This document shows positions 25,254-34,480 of a DNA stretch of 64,000 nucleotides, piece after piece. This DNA comes from Bacillus ectoiniformans. GTDB taxonomy: Bacteria > Bacillota > Bacilli > Bacillales > Domibacillaceae. The position numbers and the translations under genes were made by a program. Every line of letters begins with the position of its first letter. The stretch's first letter is position 1. Below the pieces are notes generated by a model. That model ran no database searches. It had not been told where the DNA came from and worked only from the letters and a program-made list of their open reading frames with translations. The stretch lies in contig NZ_JAFBES010000004.1 in the NCBI RefSeq assembly GCF_016908875.1, positions 124,001-188,000 of the forward strand, in the 5' to 3' direction.

Positions 25254-26578
25254 CAACAGCAGCAGAGCAACGGACGATTCAAACAGAATTTCAGTCACGG
25301 ATGGATGAAAACGAACTATTAAACTGTATGCGCTGCGGCTTCTGTCTCCCTTCCTGCCCGACCTATATTGAATCAGGCTATCAGGAAAGCCATTCTCCGC
25401 GCGGCCGAATCGCGTTAATGAAGGCGGTCGTAGACGGATTAATTGAGCCGGATGAAGATGTGGAGCGTTCCCTAGAGTTATGCCTTGGCTGCCGTGCTTG
25501 TGAACCGGTTTGTCCATCAGGTGTAAAGTATGGTCACCTGCTTGAAGAAGCGCGCGACATTATTCACCAAAACAAGAAATTCTCTGCACCGGTTCAAGCG
25601 CTGCGTAATGTGGTCTTTAAAGGACTATTCCCTCACCAAGATCGCATGGTGACAGTTACGAGCCTGCTCGGATTATATCAGCGTACCGGTTTACAAACAG
25701 CTGTACGTAAAGTAGGCTTTATGAACTTGTTCCCTGAGAACTTGCGGACGATGGAACGCGTGCTTCCGCAAGTGCCAAGCAAACGCGAAATGAAGAACCG
25801 TCCTACATTTTTACAAGCTGAAGGCATGATGAAAACGGCGACCGTTGCCTTTTTCTCCGGCTGTTTAATGGATACAATGTTTATGGAAACGAATAACGCG
25901 ACGATGAAGCTTCTGCAAAAAGCCGGTTGCGACATTACAATTCCTAAAACGCAAGCTTGCTGCGGCGCACTTCATGGCCACAGCGGTGAAAAAGACGGCG
26001 CGAAAGAATTAGCGAGACGAAACATTGCCGCTTTTGAAGAATGCGAGGCGGATTATATTATAACGAACGCCGGCGGCTGCGGTGCATTCTTGATTGAGTA
26101 CGATCACCTATTGAAAGGCGATCCTGAGTGGGCGGACCGAGCGAAAGCGTTTGTGGCGAAAATTAAAGATATTACTCAAATTCTATTTGAGCTTGATTTC
26201 CATAAAAATTTCCCACTGAAGCTTACGAATCCGCAAATCTTAACGTATCAAGATTCATGCCACTTGCGGAACGTCATGAAAACTTTCATGGCTCCGCGTA
26301 TGCTGATGGGTGCGATTGAAGGCGCGGAATTCAGAGAGATGGAAGGCGCTGATCGTTGCTGCGGCTCGGCCGGTATCTATAATATCACCGAGTCTGAAAT
26401 GTCAATGCAGATTCTCGATCACAAAATGGAAAAAGCGAAAGAGACAGCGGCGCACACCATCGTGACCGCTAACCCTGGGTGCCTGCTCCAAATGAAGCTC
26501 GGAATTGAGCGCGAAGGACTATCCGATAAAGTGCGCGCCGTTCATATTGTAGACTTGCTGCTTGAGGCGATAGAATAA
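25250..26578 (+). CDS. glcF: Glycolate oxidase iron-sulphur subunit GlcF
   Basis: A 442-residue electron-transfer subunit. Two 4Fe-4S motifs, CMRCGFCLPSCP near residue 24 and CLGCRACEPVCPSG near 83, are followed by two cysteine-rich CCG domains (ACCGALHGHSG, DSCHLRNVM and RCCGSAGIYN). It accepts electrons from GlcD and passes them to the membrane quinone pool. ATGA overlap with glcD shows translational coupling. A strong terminator follows. Confidence 0.93.
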   Translation: MTTAAEQRTIQTEFQSRMDENELLNCMRCGFCLPSCPTYIESGYQESHSPRGRIALMKAVVDGLIEPDEDVERSLELCLGCRACEPVCPSGVKYGHLLEEARDIIHQNKKFSAPVQALRNVVFKGLFPHQDRMVTVTSLLGLYQRTGLQTAVRKVGFMNLFPENLRTMERVLPQVPSKREMKNRPTFLQAEGMMKTATVAFFSGCLMDTMFMETNNATMKLLQKAGCDITIPKTQACCGALHGHSGEKDGAKELARRNIAAFEECEADYIITNAGGCGAFLIEYDHLLKGDPEWADRAKAFVAKIKDITQILFELDFHKNFPLKLTNPQILTYQDSCHLRNVMKTFMAPRMLMGAIEGAEFREMEGADRCCGSAGIYNITESEMSMQILDHKMEKAKETAAHTIVTANPGCLLQMKLGIEREGLSDKVRAVHIVDLLLEAIE

Positions 26579-26585
26579 CGTTATT

Positions 26586-26618
26586 AAAAAGGCTGCTTTT
26601 GCTGAAGCAGCCTTTTTT
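26586..26618 (+). terminator. Rho-independent terminator after glcF
   Basis: AAAAAGGCTGCTT and AAGCAGCCTTTTTT form a 13-bp stem around TTGCTG with a T-run. Confidence 0.9.
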
Positions 26619-26646
26619 GTATGGAGTTGGGAAGGTTACTCGGGGC

Positions 26647-27600
26647 ATTCTTTCTATTTGAGGTGATATTCTTTCTAATTCGCGCGGGATTCTTTCCTGT
26701 CTCGGCGATATTCTTTCCGATTTGACTATTATTCTTTCTAGTTTGCACTTTATTCCGTCCTATCACCCATTCACCGCTATTTCGCTGCCGCATTCTTTCC
26801 ACTTCGCGCGATATTCTTTCCATTTCATGTGGGATTCTTTCCGATCTCGGCAATATTCTTTCCAATTTGACTATTATTCTTTCTAGTTTGCACTTTATTC
26901 CGTCTGATCACCCATTCGCCGCTATTTCGCTGCCGCATTCTTTCCAGTTCGCGCGGGATTCTTTCCATTTCATGTGGGATTCTTTCCGATCTCGGCAATA
27001 TTCTTTCCAATTTGACTATTATTCTTTCTAGTTTGCACTTTATTCCGTCCAATCATCCATTCCCCGCTATTTCGCTGCTCCATTCTTTCCAGTTCGCGCG
27101 ATATTCTTTCCATTTCATTCGGTATTCTTTCCAATCTCGGCAACATTCTTTCCATTTCGTCTATTATTCTTTCTAGTTTGCACTTTATTCCGTCCGATCA
27201 CCCATTCACCGCTATTTCGTTGCTCCATTCTTTCCAGTTCGCGCGATATTCTTTCCATTTCATGCTGGATTTTTTCCGATCTCGGCAACATTCTTTCCAA
27301 TTACTCTATTATTCTTTCCAATTTGCACTTTATTCCGTCCGATCATCCATTCCCCGCTATTTCGCTGCTCCATTCTTTCCAGTTCGCGCGATATTCTTTC
27401 CATTTCATTCGGTATTCTTTCCAATCTCGGCAACATTCTTTCCATTTCGTCTATTATTCTTTCTAGTTTGCACTTTATTCCGTCCGATCACCCATTCACC
27501 GCTATTTCGCTGCCGCATTCTTTCCACTTCGCGCGATATTCTTTCCATTTCACGCTGGATTCTTTCCAATCTCGGTATTATTCTTTCTGTTTCCCTCCAC
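26647..27600. repeat. 21-bp phased ATTCTTTC array no. 2 (145-bp higher-order unit)
   Basis: The octamer ATTCTTTC recurs every 21 bp on the + strand (GAAAGAAT on the minus strand). Units are grouped into a 145-bp tandem repeat. The marker ATTCCGTCC starts at 26752, 26897, 27042, 27187, 27332 and 27477, exactly 145 bp apart each time. Each unit is five ATTCTTTC 21-mers plus a 40-bp segment that itself reads as one 21-mer and one 19-mer. The array fills the space between the convergent glcF and antiporter genes. Confidence 0.95.
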
Positions 27601-27667
27601 ATTCGGTCCAAACTCTTCTATATTCCTGCCGATTGTGTCTGTGCTGCGGCCTCTTGTCTCGCCAGAA

Positions 27668-27702
27668 CAAAAAAAAAAAGGAACCCCCAGCGGAGATTTC
27701 CC
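27668..27702 (-). terminator. Probable terminator of the antiporter gene
   Basis: On the minus strand an imperfect GGAAATCTCC/GGGGGTTCC hairpin is followed by a run of at least ten T residues, directly after the antiporter stop codon. Confidence 0.65.
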
Positions 27703-27703
27703 T

Positions 27704-29206
27704 TTATTCTTCCTCGTCTTCTCTCGTTCGAACAATCGACGGCCGGTCGAAGGTGGTCCATTCTTCTTTTTTCAAAAACAGAGCCCTTATTTCTTTCTTC
27801 CTCTTCTTAGGTACTAAAATATAGAGAACATCCTCTGGCTTAAGTACCGTTCCGCCGTATGGAGTAATCAGCTTGCTGCCGCGAATAACCGCCGTAATCA
27901 GCGTATGCGGCGGAAGTTCGATGTCCTGAATTTCCTTATACGCCACGTAGGTTTCTTCATTAATTTGCAGCTCCATCATTTCACTATTGGTTTTTCCCAT
28001 TGATACTAATTCCAAGCTGTGGGGCGCTTGAATCTTTTTGCTTGTTCCCATCACTTTTAAATACTGCGCTACCGGAGAAATGGCTGCCCCTTGGACAAGT
28101 GCAGATGTCAGAACGACGAAGAATACCGCATTAAAGATCAATTGGCTGTTTTCTAAGCCTTCTACTAGCGGATACGTCGCTAAAATAATCGGTACCGCCC
28201 CTTTTAACCCTGCCCAGGAGATGAATAGCTTTTCACGAACATCAAATCGGCTGAAGACTAAGCTGGCAAAGACTCCAACTGGACGCGCTACGACCATTAA
28301 CAGGACGGCCAATACGATCCCTTGCCACGCCACAACAAGTAAATCCTTTGGAAAAACAAGCAAGCCGAGCAAGATAAACATGACAATCTGCATCATCCAG
28401 GCGAATCCTTCATTAAAACCAATAATGGAATGGCGATATGTCAGCTCCGCATTTCCAATTAAAACAGCCATCACATACACAGCCAAGAATCCGCTCGCAT
28501 TAAATATCGTTGTCGTGCTGAATGCAAATATGGCTAAGGCAATGGACAACACCGGATAGAGCCCAGATGAATCCAGGTTGATTTTATTAATAACCCACAC
28601 AGAGAATTTCCCCATCAGCAAGCCCATGAATAAACCAATTCCCATTTGCCAAAGAAAATGCAGCAACAAACTGAATGGTTCAAACGTTGGCGCCTGAATT
28701 AACTGAATCAGAGTAATTGTAAGAAATACAGCCATCGGATCATTCGTGCCTGATTCCGCTTCAAGTACAGAAGTTAGTCTTCTTTTAATATTTTTATTCC
28801 CGAGCACACTAAACACAGCCGCTGCATCGGTCGAACCAACAATCGCTCCAAACAACATCCCTTCTAACCAACTAATATCGAGCAAATATTTCGCCGCTGC
28901 ACCAATCACAATTGTCGTTACAAACACACCAATCGTTGCCAATGCAAGAGAAGGTTTATACACACTTTTTACATTCTTAAAATCAGTTTGAAGCCCGCCC
29001 TCAAATAAAATGACAACGAGCGCGAGTGTTCCGATCAATTGAGTCAGCCATGCATCATCAAAATAAATATAGCGGCTGAGAACCATCCCTGCTGCAATAA
29101 AGAGCACAAGGGCAGGCAAACCTAATTTCGTCGAAAACTTGGCAGTAAAGACCCCTATCATCAATAAAACGGATAATAGCAAAATAATATTTTCAATTAC
29201 ACCCAT
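27704..29206 (-). CDS. CPA1-family K+(Na+)/H+ antiporter with TrkA-C domain (NhaP2/CvrA-like)
   Basis: A 500-residue membrane antiporter with about 12-13 hydrophobic segments. The ion-binding region includes GAIVGSTDAAAVFSVLG near residues 121-137 and EAESGTNDPMAVFLT near 150, whose Asp pair is typical of CPA1 exchangers. The last 110 residues are cytoplasmic, with an RCK-C/TrkA-C-like fold (ELPPHTLITAVIRGSKLITPYGGTVLKPEDVLYILVP) that usually binds a nucleotide or ion. The start follows AAGGGGATGG. Cation choice is inferred: NhaP2 relatives with TrkA-C mostly exchange potassium for protons. Confidence 0.88.
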   Translation of the reverse strand: MGVIENIILLLSVLLMIGVFTAKFSTKLGLPALVLFIAAGMVLSRYIYFDDAWLTQLIGTLALVVILFEGGLQTDFKNVKSVYKPSLALATIGVFVTTIVIGAAAKYLLDISWLEGMLFGAIVGSTDAAAVFSVLGNKNIKRRLTSVLEAESGTNDPMAVFLTITLIQLIQAPTFEPFSLLLHFLWQMGIGLFMGLLMGKFSVWVINKINLDSSGLYPVLSIALAIFAFSTTTIFNASGFLAVYVMAVLIGNAELTYRHSIIGFNEGFAWMMQIVMFILLGLLVFPKDLLVVAWQGIVLAVLLMVVARPVGVFASLVFSRFDVREKLFISWAGLKGAVPIILATYPLVEGLENSQLIFNAVFFVVLTSALVQGAAISPVAQYLKVMGTSKKIQAPHSLELVSMGKTNSEMMELQINEETYVAYKEIQDIELPPHTLITAVIRGSKLITPYGGTVLKPEDVLYILVPKKRKKEIRALFLKKEEWTTFDRPSIVRTREDEEE

Positions 29207-29392
29207 TTTCCATCCCCTTAAAGTCCGTTCCTGTTGGTTGCAGACATACAGTTTTAATTACTTACCTTTAATTTTATTACAAACAAATATGTTTCACCAA
29301 TAATCCGACCTCTTTTATAAGTTTAAACCTCTTGTATAAAATTGGATGGATTTGTTCATAATGTAAAATAAAACATACTGAGGTGATGAGAA

Positions 29393-30868
29393 ATGAGATC
29401 GAGCGAACAATCTGCAGCGCCTCAACCATTTGTGATTTCGAACGTACCCTCTCAGAATATAGAAGAATTAAAGTTACGAATGGGCAACAGTCCGGACTTT
29501 GTCACTAAACAAGTTACAGACTACCCGCTAGACTTTTCTCTCTGCTTTATTGATGGACTTGTGGATAAAGCGAGTATTGAGGAATCGATCCTTCGACCAC
29601 TCTTGACATGGATGAAAGAATCGGAACTCGAAGAACTTTCCCCTGTAGATCTCATTAACAGAATTGAAGTGTTTTCGCCTATTTCTTCGGTAACAGATTC
29701 TGAGAAAGTAATGAATGAACTGCTTCATGGAGCTATTATTTTGTTCGTTGAGAACTATTCTAATTCATTCGTTATCCCTATGCCTCAATGGCAAGGAAGA
29801 AATGTAGAAGAGCCTAAAGCGCAAACGCTAGTTACAGGTCCGCGAGAAGGATTCGTCGAAACACTCTCTATTAACACTTCTTTAATGAGAAGAAGGATTG
29901 CGAATCCGAACTTGCGTTTCGAAAAATATACAATAGGACGTATTACAAAAACGGAAATATTAATTTCCTATTTAGATGGAACGGTTGATCAAGCTGTCCT
30001 TGAACAAGTAAGGCTGCGCATTCAAAACATTGAGACGAACAAGGTGTTTGATGTGGGAATGATTGAAGAACTGATTGAGAAGAAGAAATATTCTCCTTTC
30101 CCAACTTTACATTCATCTGAACGGCCAGATACTGTCTGTGCAGCCATTGCAGAAGGCAAAGTCGTCATCATGATGGAAGGCACGCCATTCATGTTAATTG
30201 CACCTGCCACCTTTTTCTCGTTCTTTCAGGCTTCTGAGGATTATTATCACCGTTTTGATTTAGCCATTCTCATCAGGTTTATCCGTTTTACTGCTTTTTT
30301 TATTTCCATGCTTCTTCCAGCCTTGTATGTTGCTGTGACTACCTTTCATCAAGAACTTATTCAGACCAATTTATTGATTAGTTTAGCTGCGCAAAGAGAA
30401 GGAGTTCCCTTCCCTTCATTTGCTGAAGCGCTGGTGATGGAGGTTATCTTCGAAATTCTTCGAGAAGCCGGAATTCGGATGCCAAGACCAATTGGACCTG
30501 CTGTTTCTATCGTCGGCGCCATTGTTATTGGTGAAGCGGCTGTTGCAGCTGGCCTTGTGTCTCCAGTGATTGTTATTGTTGTTTCTTTAACGGCGATATC
30601 AAGCTTCGTGGCTCCTTATTACGCCTTTTCAGGAACGGCTCGGCTGCTGCGCTTCTTCGCCTTATTCATCGCTGCCTTCACCGGCATGTTTGGACTATTC
30701 ATCTTTTTAATTGCCTTAATCATTCATATGGCTTCTTTAAATTCGTTCGGTCGATCCTATTTAACACCTCTTTCTCCCATGCACATGAAAGGGCTAAAAG
30801 ATAGCTTCATTCGCCTTCCCGTATGGATCCATCAATGGAAGCTGCTGAATAAAGGAGGGAAACAGTGA
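29393..30868 (+). CDS. Spore germination receptor A subunit (GerA/GerK-A family)
   Basis: A 491-residue A subunit of a GerA-type germinant receptor in the spore inner membrane. The N-terminal 270 or so residues are soluble (VDYPLDFSLCFIDGLVDKASIEE; LISYLDGTVDQAVLEQVRLRI). About five membrane segments follow, with the conserved RPIGPAVSIVGAIVIGEAAVAAGLVSP near 365. The start follows GAGGTGATG. It heads an A-C-B operon; such operons are normally transcribed by SigG in the forespore, but I could not find a convincing SigG promoter. The germinant (amino acid or sugar) cannot be read from the sequence. Confidence 0.95.
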   Translation: MRSSEQSAAPQPFVISNVPSQNIEELKLRMGNSPDFVTKQVTDYPLDFSLCFIDGLVDKASIEESILRPLLTWMKESELEELSPVDLINRIEVFSPISSVTDSEKVMNELLHGAIILFVENYSNSFVIPMPQWQGRNVEEPKAQTLVTGPREGFVETLSINTSLMRRRIANPNLRFEKYTIGRITKTEILISYLDGTVDQAVLEQVRLRIQNIETNKVFDVGMIEELIEKKKYSPFPTLHSSERPDTVCAAIAEGKVVIMMEGTPFMLIAPATFFSFFQASEDYYHRFDLAILIRFIRFTAFFISMLLPALYVAVTTFHQELIQTNLLISLAAQREGVPFPSFAEALVMEVIFEILREAGIRMPRPIGPAVSIVGAIVIGEAAVAAGLVSPVIVIVVSLTAISSFVAPYYAFSGTARLLRFFALFIAAFTGMFGLFIFLIALIIHMASLNSFGRSYLTPLSPMHMKGLKDSFIRLPVWIHQWKLLNKGGKQ

Positions 30869-32073
30869 TGAGAAAGGGGATCACTCTTCTCCTATCGATG
30901 ACGTTATTAATCAACCTATCAGGATGTATCAGCAAAACAGAACTAAACCAGCTGCAGCTGATCACAGCCATTGGGCTTGACTATGCAAAAGATGGAGTCA
31001 TTCTTCATTTGCAAGTGACGAACCCCGGAGGAATTGGAACGTCTGATAATACCCAGTCCCCCGAAACGAATGCTTTGCCTGTCTATACTTATTCATATAA
31101 GGCCAAAACGATTCTAAAAGCTCTAAGAGAGGCGGAGAGTAACTTCTCCCGACATTTATTCTTCCACAACGTAGGATATTTAGTAATCGGAGAACGTTTT
31201 GCTCGCGATACTGGACTTGAAAAAATGACAGACTTCTTCGCAAGATTTTATCAAATCAGACATAACTTTCCTGTGTTCGTAGCAAAAGACACGACGGCTC
31301 AAAAGATTTTAAGCTTGTACACGGCTATTGAAGCCAACCCTTCTACCAAACTTGAAGGACAAGCGAAGAATACTTCAGGTTCCATTGGATTAACTGAATG
31401 GATTGAACTAGAACAAGTGCTAGACTGGCAATTCTCCAAAACTAGACAAGTCGTCAGTTATGGAGTAAAGACGAGAGAGGAAATATCAGAAGACGAGGAA
31501 TATGAGTCTTCAAACGGAAACAAAAAAACATTTCAATTAACCGGACTGCCGATCTTTAAGAACGCGAAGCTAGTCGGATGGTATTCCGTTCGGGAAACCC
31601 GGGCATGGTCATTTATGCAAAACCGTACGGAAGAATCTATCTGGTATATTGCAGCCTGTCCTAAAGGCAAAGGCGATATCGGCGCCATGCTTCCTAAAGT
31701 CAAAACAAAAATCATACCCTCCATTCAGAATGGACAACTGACTTACACTATTCATGTCAAAGGAAAAGGCATTCTTCAAGAAATTACTTGCGGCTATCCA
31801 TTGAGTGATCCGGCTACTTACCCTAAGCTCAATCAGGCACTAGAGAAATCGATCGAAAAAGATATGCACGATACGGTGAAAAGAGCGCAGAAATATTCGT
31901 CCGATGTACTGGGGTTTGGAGAATTGCTGTATCAAGAGATGCCACAGGAATTTAAAAAGCGAGAGAAACAGTGGCCAAAGAATTTTAAACAAGCAAAAGT
32001 GATCGTAAAAGCTGATATCCGTATTTCATCTCCAGGTTCTCGGGTGAAGAGTATTCATGAGCACAATAAGTAA
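30868..32073 (+). CDS. Spore germination receptor C subunit (GerAC-like lipoprotein)
   Basis: A 401-residue lipoprotein subunit of the germinant receptor. A signal peptide ends in the lipobox LSGC near residue 21, followed by ISKTELNQLQLITAIGLDYAKDG, typical of GerC proteins. Three mixed alpha/beta domains follow, including FFHNVGYLVIGERFARDTG. The ATG at 30868 overlaps the gerA stop by one base and is 8 nt after AGGAGG; a GTG one codon earlier is possible. Lipidation by Lgt is required for most such subunits. Confidence 0.93.
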   Translation: MRKGITLLLSMTLLINLSGCISKTELNQLQLITAIGLDYAKDGVILHLQVTNPGGIGTSDNTQSPETNALPVYTYSYKAKTILKALREAESNFSRHLFFHNVGYLVIGERFARDTGLEKMTDFFARFYQIRHNFPVFVAKDTTAQKILSLYTAIEANPSTKLEGQAKNTSGSIGLTEWIELEQVLDWQFSKTRQVVSYGVKTREEISEDEEYESSNGNKKTFQLTGLPIFKNAKLVGWYSVRETRAWSFMQNRTEESIWYIAACPKGKGDIGAMLPKVKTKIIPSIQNGQLTYTIHVKGKGILQEITCGYPLSDPATYPKLNQALEKSIEKDMHDTVKRAQKYSSDVLGFGELLYQEMPQEFKKREKQWPKNFKQAKVIVKADIRISSPGSRVKSIHEHNK

Positions 32074-32091
32074 AAGGAAGGAGGAGCATCA

Positions 32092-33201
32092 TTGAAGCCA
32101 ACTTTATCTAAATGGCAATTTAATTGGGCGATGATCAGCTTCTTAACGGGCAGCTCTTTATTGATGGCTCCTGCCCTTACCACTGTCTACGCCCTGCAGG
32201 ATGCATGGATTTCTATGATTGTAGCTACGTTGGCCGGAGTGATCATTAACCTTCCTCTCTTGCTTCTATTAAAAAAATATCGCTACCATTCGATTTATAC
32301 ACTTCTCGAAGCAGTTATAGGAAAATGGGGAGGCCGTTTTGTCAGCTTAATCATCGTATGGTTTGCAATTCACCTAGCTGCTTTAATTGTTCGTAATTTA
32401 AGCAATTTTATGATTACAGTCGTCACCCCTAACAGTTCCATATATATTTACCAGATTATGATTATGGGGCTAGTCGTATATTCCGCTTATATTGGATTTG
32501 AAAATGTCTTTCGGGTGAATGAGCTGCTGGCTCCTTTCATGGTGATCTTTCTGTTCATTGCCCTGCTTCTAGTCATCAATCAGTTTACTTTCCAAAAGTT
32601 AAAACCGGTGTTAGGAGAAGGAATTATGCCTATCTTAAAAGGAGCTTATCCGACCATCGGCTTTCCATTCATCGAGATTATTCTCATCACTGTTTTTATT
32701 ACTTACATTAAACAAAAAGATAAAGTCATACCTGAATTTTTACTGACGTTATTTATATCTGGAATGATCTTAACCCTAGTGATATTTATTGCCATTGGCG
32801 ATCATGGGCCGAGCCTTATCAGCCGTGAATCGTATCCAACTTATGATTTAGTGAAAGATGTCACGGCAACTGAATTATTTGAACGAATCGAAATTATTGT
32901 AGCGACTATCTGGATTTTCGGTATATTCGTTAAGATCACGATCTCGTTTCTAGCCGCCACACATGGTTTAAAGTACATCTTAAATCGGAAGACGGACAAA
33001 ATTTTCATCCTTCCGGGGGCAGCGCTAATCATCATTTTAAGCAATGTTTTACATCCAGATATCATTCATTTCTCAAACTTTGTTTCCACCTATTGGACGG
33101 TTTACTGGTTCGGCCTCTACCTTCTTTTAGTCGTCATTTTATCAATTGGACTGTTGTTTAAGCGTCATAAGACTCTTCCACCGATGAATAAATCTGGATA
33201 A
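32092..33201 (+). CDS. Spore germination receptor B subunit (GerAB/spore permease family)
   Basis: A 369-residue integral membrane protein with about ten hydrophobic segments, from the GerAB branch of the amino acid-polyamine-organocation superfamily that binds the germinant. The N-terminus LSKWQFNWAMISFLTGSSLLMAP fits family members. Translation starts at the TTG at 32092 preceded by GGAAGGAGGAG; no ATG is suitably placed. It completes the A-C-B operon, and a hairpin follows the stop codon. Confidence 0.93.
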   Translation: MKPTLSKWQFNWAMISFLTGSSLLMAPALTTVYALQDAWISMIVATLAGVIINLPLLLLLKKYRYHSIYTLLEAVIGKWGGRFVSLIIVWFAIHLAALIVRNLSNFMITVVTPNSSIYIYQIMIMGLVVYSAYIGFENVFRVNELLAPFMVIFLFIALLLVINQFTFQKLKPVLGEGIMPILKGAYPTIGFPFIEIILITVFITYIKQKDKVIPEFLLTLFISGMILTLVIFIAIGDHGPSLISRESYPTYDLVKDVTATELFERIEIIVATIWIFGIFVKITISFLAATHGLKYILNRKTDKIFILPGAALIIILSNVLHPDIIHFSNFVSTYWTVYWFGLYLLLVVILSIGLLFKRHKTLPPMNKSG

Positions 33202-33236
33202 AAAAGAACATCCCTCTGGCGTTCAAGGGATGTTCT
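33200..33236. terminator. Bidirectional terminator between germination operon and small gene
   Basis: GAACATCCCT and AGGGATGTTC form a perfect 10-bp stem. The T-run is better for minus-strand transcripts (TTCTTTTTTA) than for the plus strand. Confidence 0.8.
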
Positions 33237-33243
33237 TCACTTA

Positions 33244-33456
33244 TTATTCTTCAGGTTCATCAACAATTTCAAAGTTGGATTCGTCACTCACGGAGACATT
33301 GACTTTACCGCCAAACTGATCTTCAGGATCCTCTACTTTCACTGTAATTAAATCCTCCGCCATGCTGTCTATCGGGTAATATTCTCCTTTTTCAAACTCG
33401 AAGCTGACTTCACTTGATCCTTCTTGAAAACTCTTGAGCACCTTTAAATATTTCAT
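33244..33456 (-). CDS. Uncharacterised small acidic protein
   Basis: A 70-residue acidic protein starting MKYLKVLKSFQEG, with FEFEKGEYYPIDSMAEDLITVKVE and an Asp/Glu-rich tail. It has the look of a small beta-barrel domain. Tandem ATG codons (33459 and 33456) follow GGAGGG; the second is better spaced. The open frame continues upstream to 33492, but that part lacks a ribosome binding site. No signal or membrane segment is visible, and I do not recognise a function. It is a single-gene unit with its own terminator. Confidence 0.65.
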   Translation of the reverse strand: MKYLKVLKSFQEGSSEVSFEFEKGEYYPIDSMAEDLITVKVEDPEDQFGGKVNVSVSDESNFEIVDEPEE

Positions 33457-33535
33457 CATGAACCCTCCAAGGTAACTGTAATATATATACATTTACCCAA
33501 AAGGTGGTCCACTTACTCCTTTTTCTCTAAAACAC

Positions 33536-34345
33536 TTATGTCCGGTGAAAAGACCCAACCACTTCGACCGTTTCCGTAATGTTCACAAATGCACTGGGAT
33601 CGGTATCATGAATCAGCTTCTTCACATCGGTTAATTGATAACGAGTCAATACAGTAATTAACACGGTACGGCCTTCACCTGTATAGGCTCCCTGACCGTT
33701 CATCACCGTCACTCCGCGGTAAAGATTGGAAAGCAGCGACTGCTTCATTTCTTCCCCTTTTTCCGTAATAATCATTAACGTCAGTTTAATATGATTCGTG
33801 TGAATCGTGTCCACAACTTTTCCTGTCGCATAAATGGCGATCATTGTATTAAGTGCGGCATCCCAGCTAAAAATAAAACCAGAAATAATGACGACTACCG
33901 CATTCATCGCTGATAGAAGAGCGCCAAGCGGGAAATCTCTTTTCTTCGTTAACAGCATGGCGATAATATCAAACCCGCCAGATGATCCAGAAGCCCGAAA
34001 GATCAGCCCAATCCCAAGTCCTGTGATCACTCCGCCAAATAAAGAAGAAAGAATCGGTTCAGTCGATATTTCCACGACTGGCACGACATACAGACTGACG
34101 GAAATCGCCACAACCGCAAAGATGGTATAGAAAATAAATTGTTTCCCTAGCTTAAATACTCCAACAATCAGCAATGGGAGGTTAAGCAGAAAGTTCAGCA
34201 CCCCGGTATTGATCGGCGTAATAATTCCAAGCATAATCGCAATGCCGCTAAGACCACTGCTTAAAATATGATGGGGAATCAGAAATAAATTGTATGCAAC
34301 CCCCACTAAAAATGAACCAACGAGCATCAAAATAATTTGCCCCAT
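33536..34345 (-). CDS. YitT-family membrane protein (DUF161/DUF2179)
   Basis: A 269-residue protein with five to six membrane segments (residues 1-170: FLVGVAYNLFLIPHHILSSGLSGIAIMLG, GGVITGLGIGLIFRASGSSGGFDIIAMLL). A cytoplasmic C-terminal DUF2179 domain follows (TLMIITEKGEEMKQSLLSNLYRGVTVMNGQGAYTGEGRTVLITVLTRYQL). This matches the YitT/YpjC/YqfU family, common in Bacillus in multiple copies and of unknown transport function. The ATG at 34345 follows AAAGGGGGAGAAG and is preferred to a TTG seven codons upstream. Confidence 0.88.
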   Translation of the reverse strand: MGQIILMLVGSFLVGVAYNLFLIPHHILSSGLSGIAIMLGIITPINTGVLNFLLNLPLLIVGVFKLGKQFIFYTIFAVVAISVSLYVVPVVEISTEPILSSLFGGVITGLGIGLIFRASGSSGGFDIIAMLLTKKRDFPLGALLSAMNAVVVIISGFIFSWDAALNTMIAIYATGKVVDTIHTNHIKLTLMIITEKGEEMKQSLLSNLYRGVTVMNGQGAYTGEGRTVLITVLTRYQLTDVKKLIHDTDPSAFVNITETVEVVGSFHRT

Positions 34346-34431
34346 CTCTTCTCCCCCTTTTTCCAACTAAATATAATTAATTATAGAGGAGAAATTGGCA
34401 ATAAAAGAGATAATAGTTTTTTCTGAAAAGC

Positions 34432-34480
34432 AAAAAAATGGAGAAATGAGATCTTTCTCTCACTCCTCCATTTTCGCTTT
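34432..34480 (-). terminator. Terminator overlapping the end of the 350-residue membrane protein gene
   Basis: On the minus strand AAAATGGAG pairs with CTCCATTTT, with extra GA-rich pairing inside, followed by TTTTTTT. The stop codon lies within the structure. Confidence 0.75.

Noticed and set aside
26584-27611. Overlapping reading frames coding heptad-rich coiled-coil proteins
   Set aside because: They are produced by the 21-bp repeat, have no ribosome binding sites, and lose frame at every 145-bp unit.
29340-29392. SigG promoter for the germination operon
   Set aside because: A CATACTG resembling a SigG -10 lies only 14 bp before the start codon, inside the ribosome binding region, and no -35 is properly spaced.
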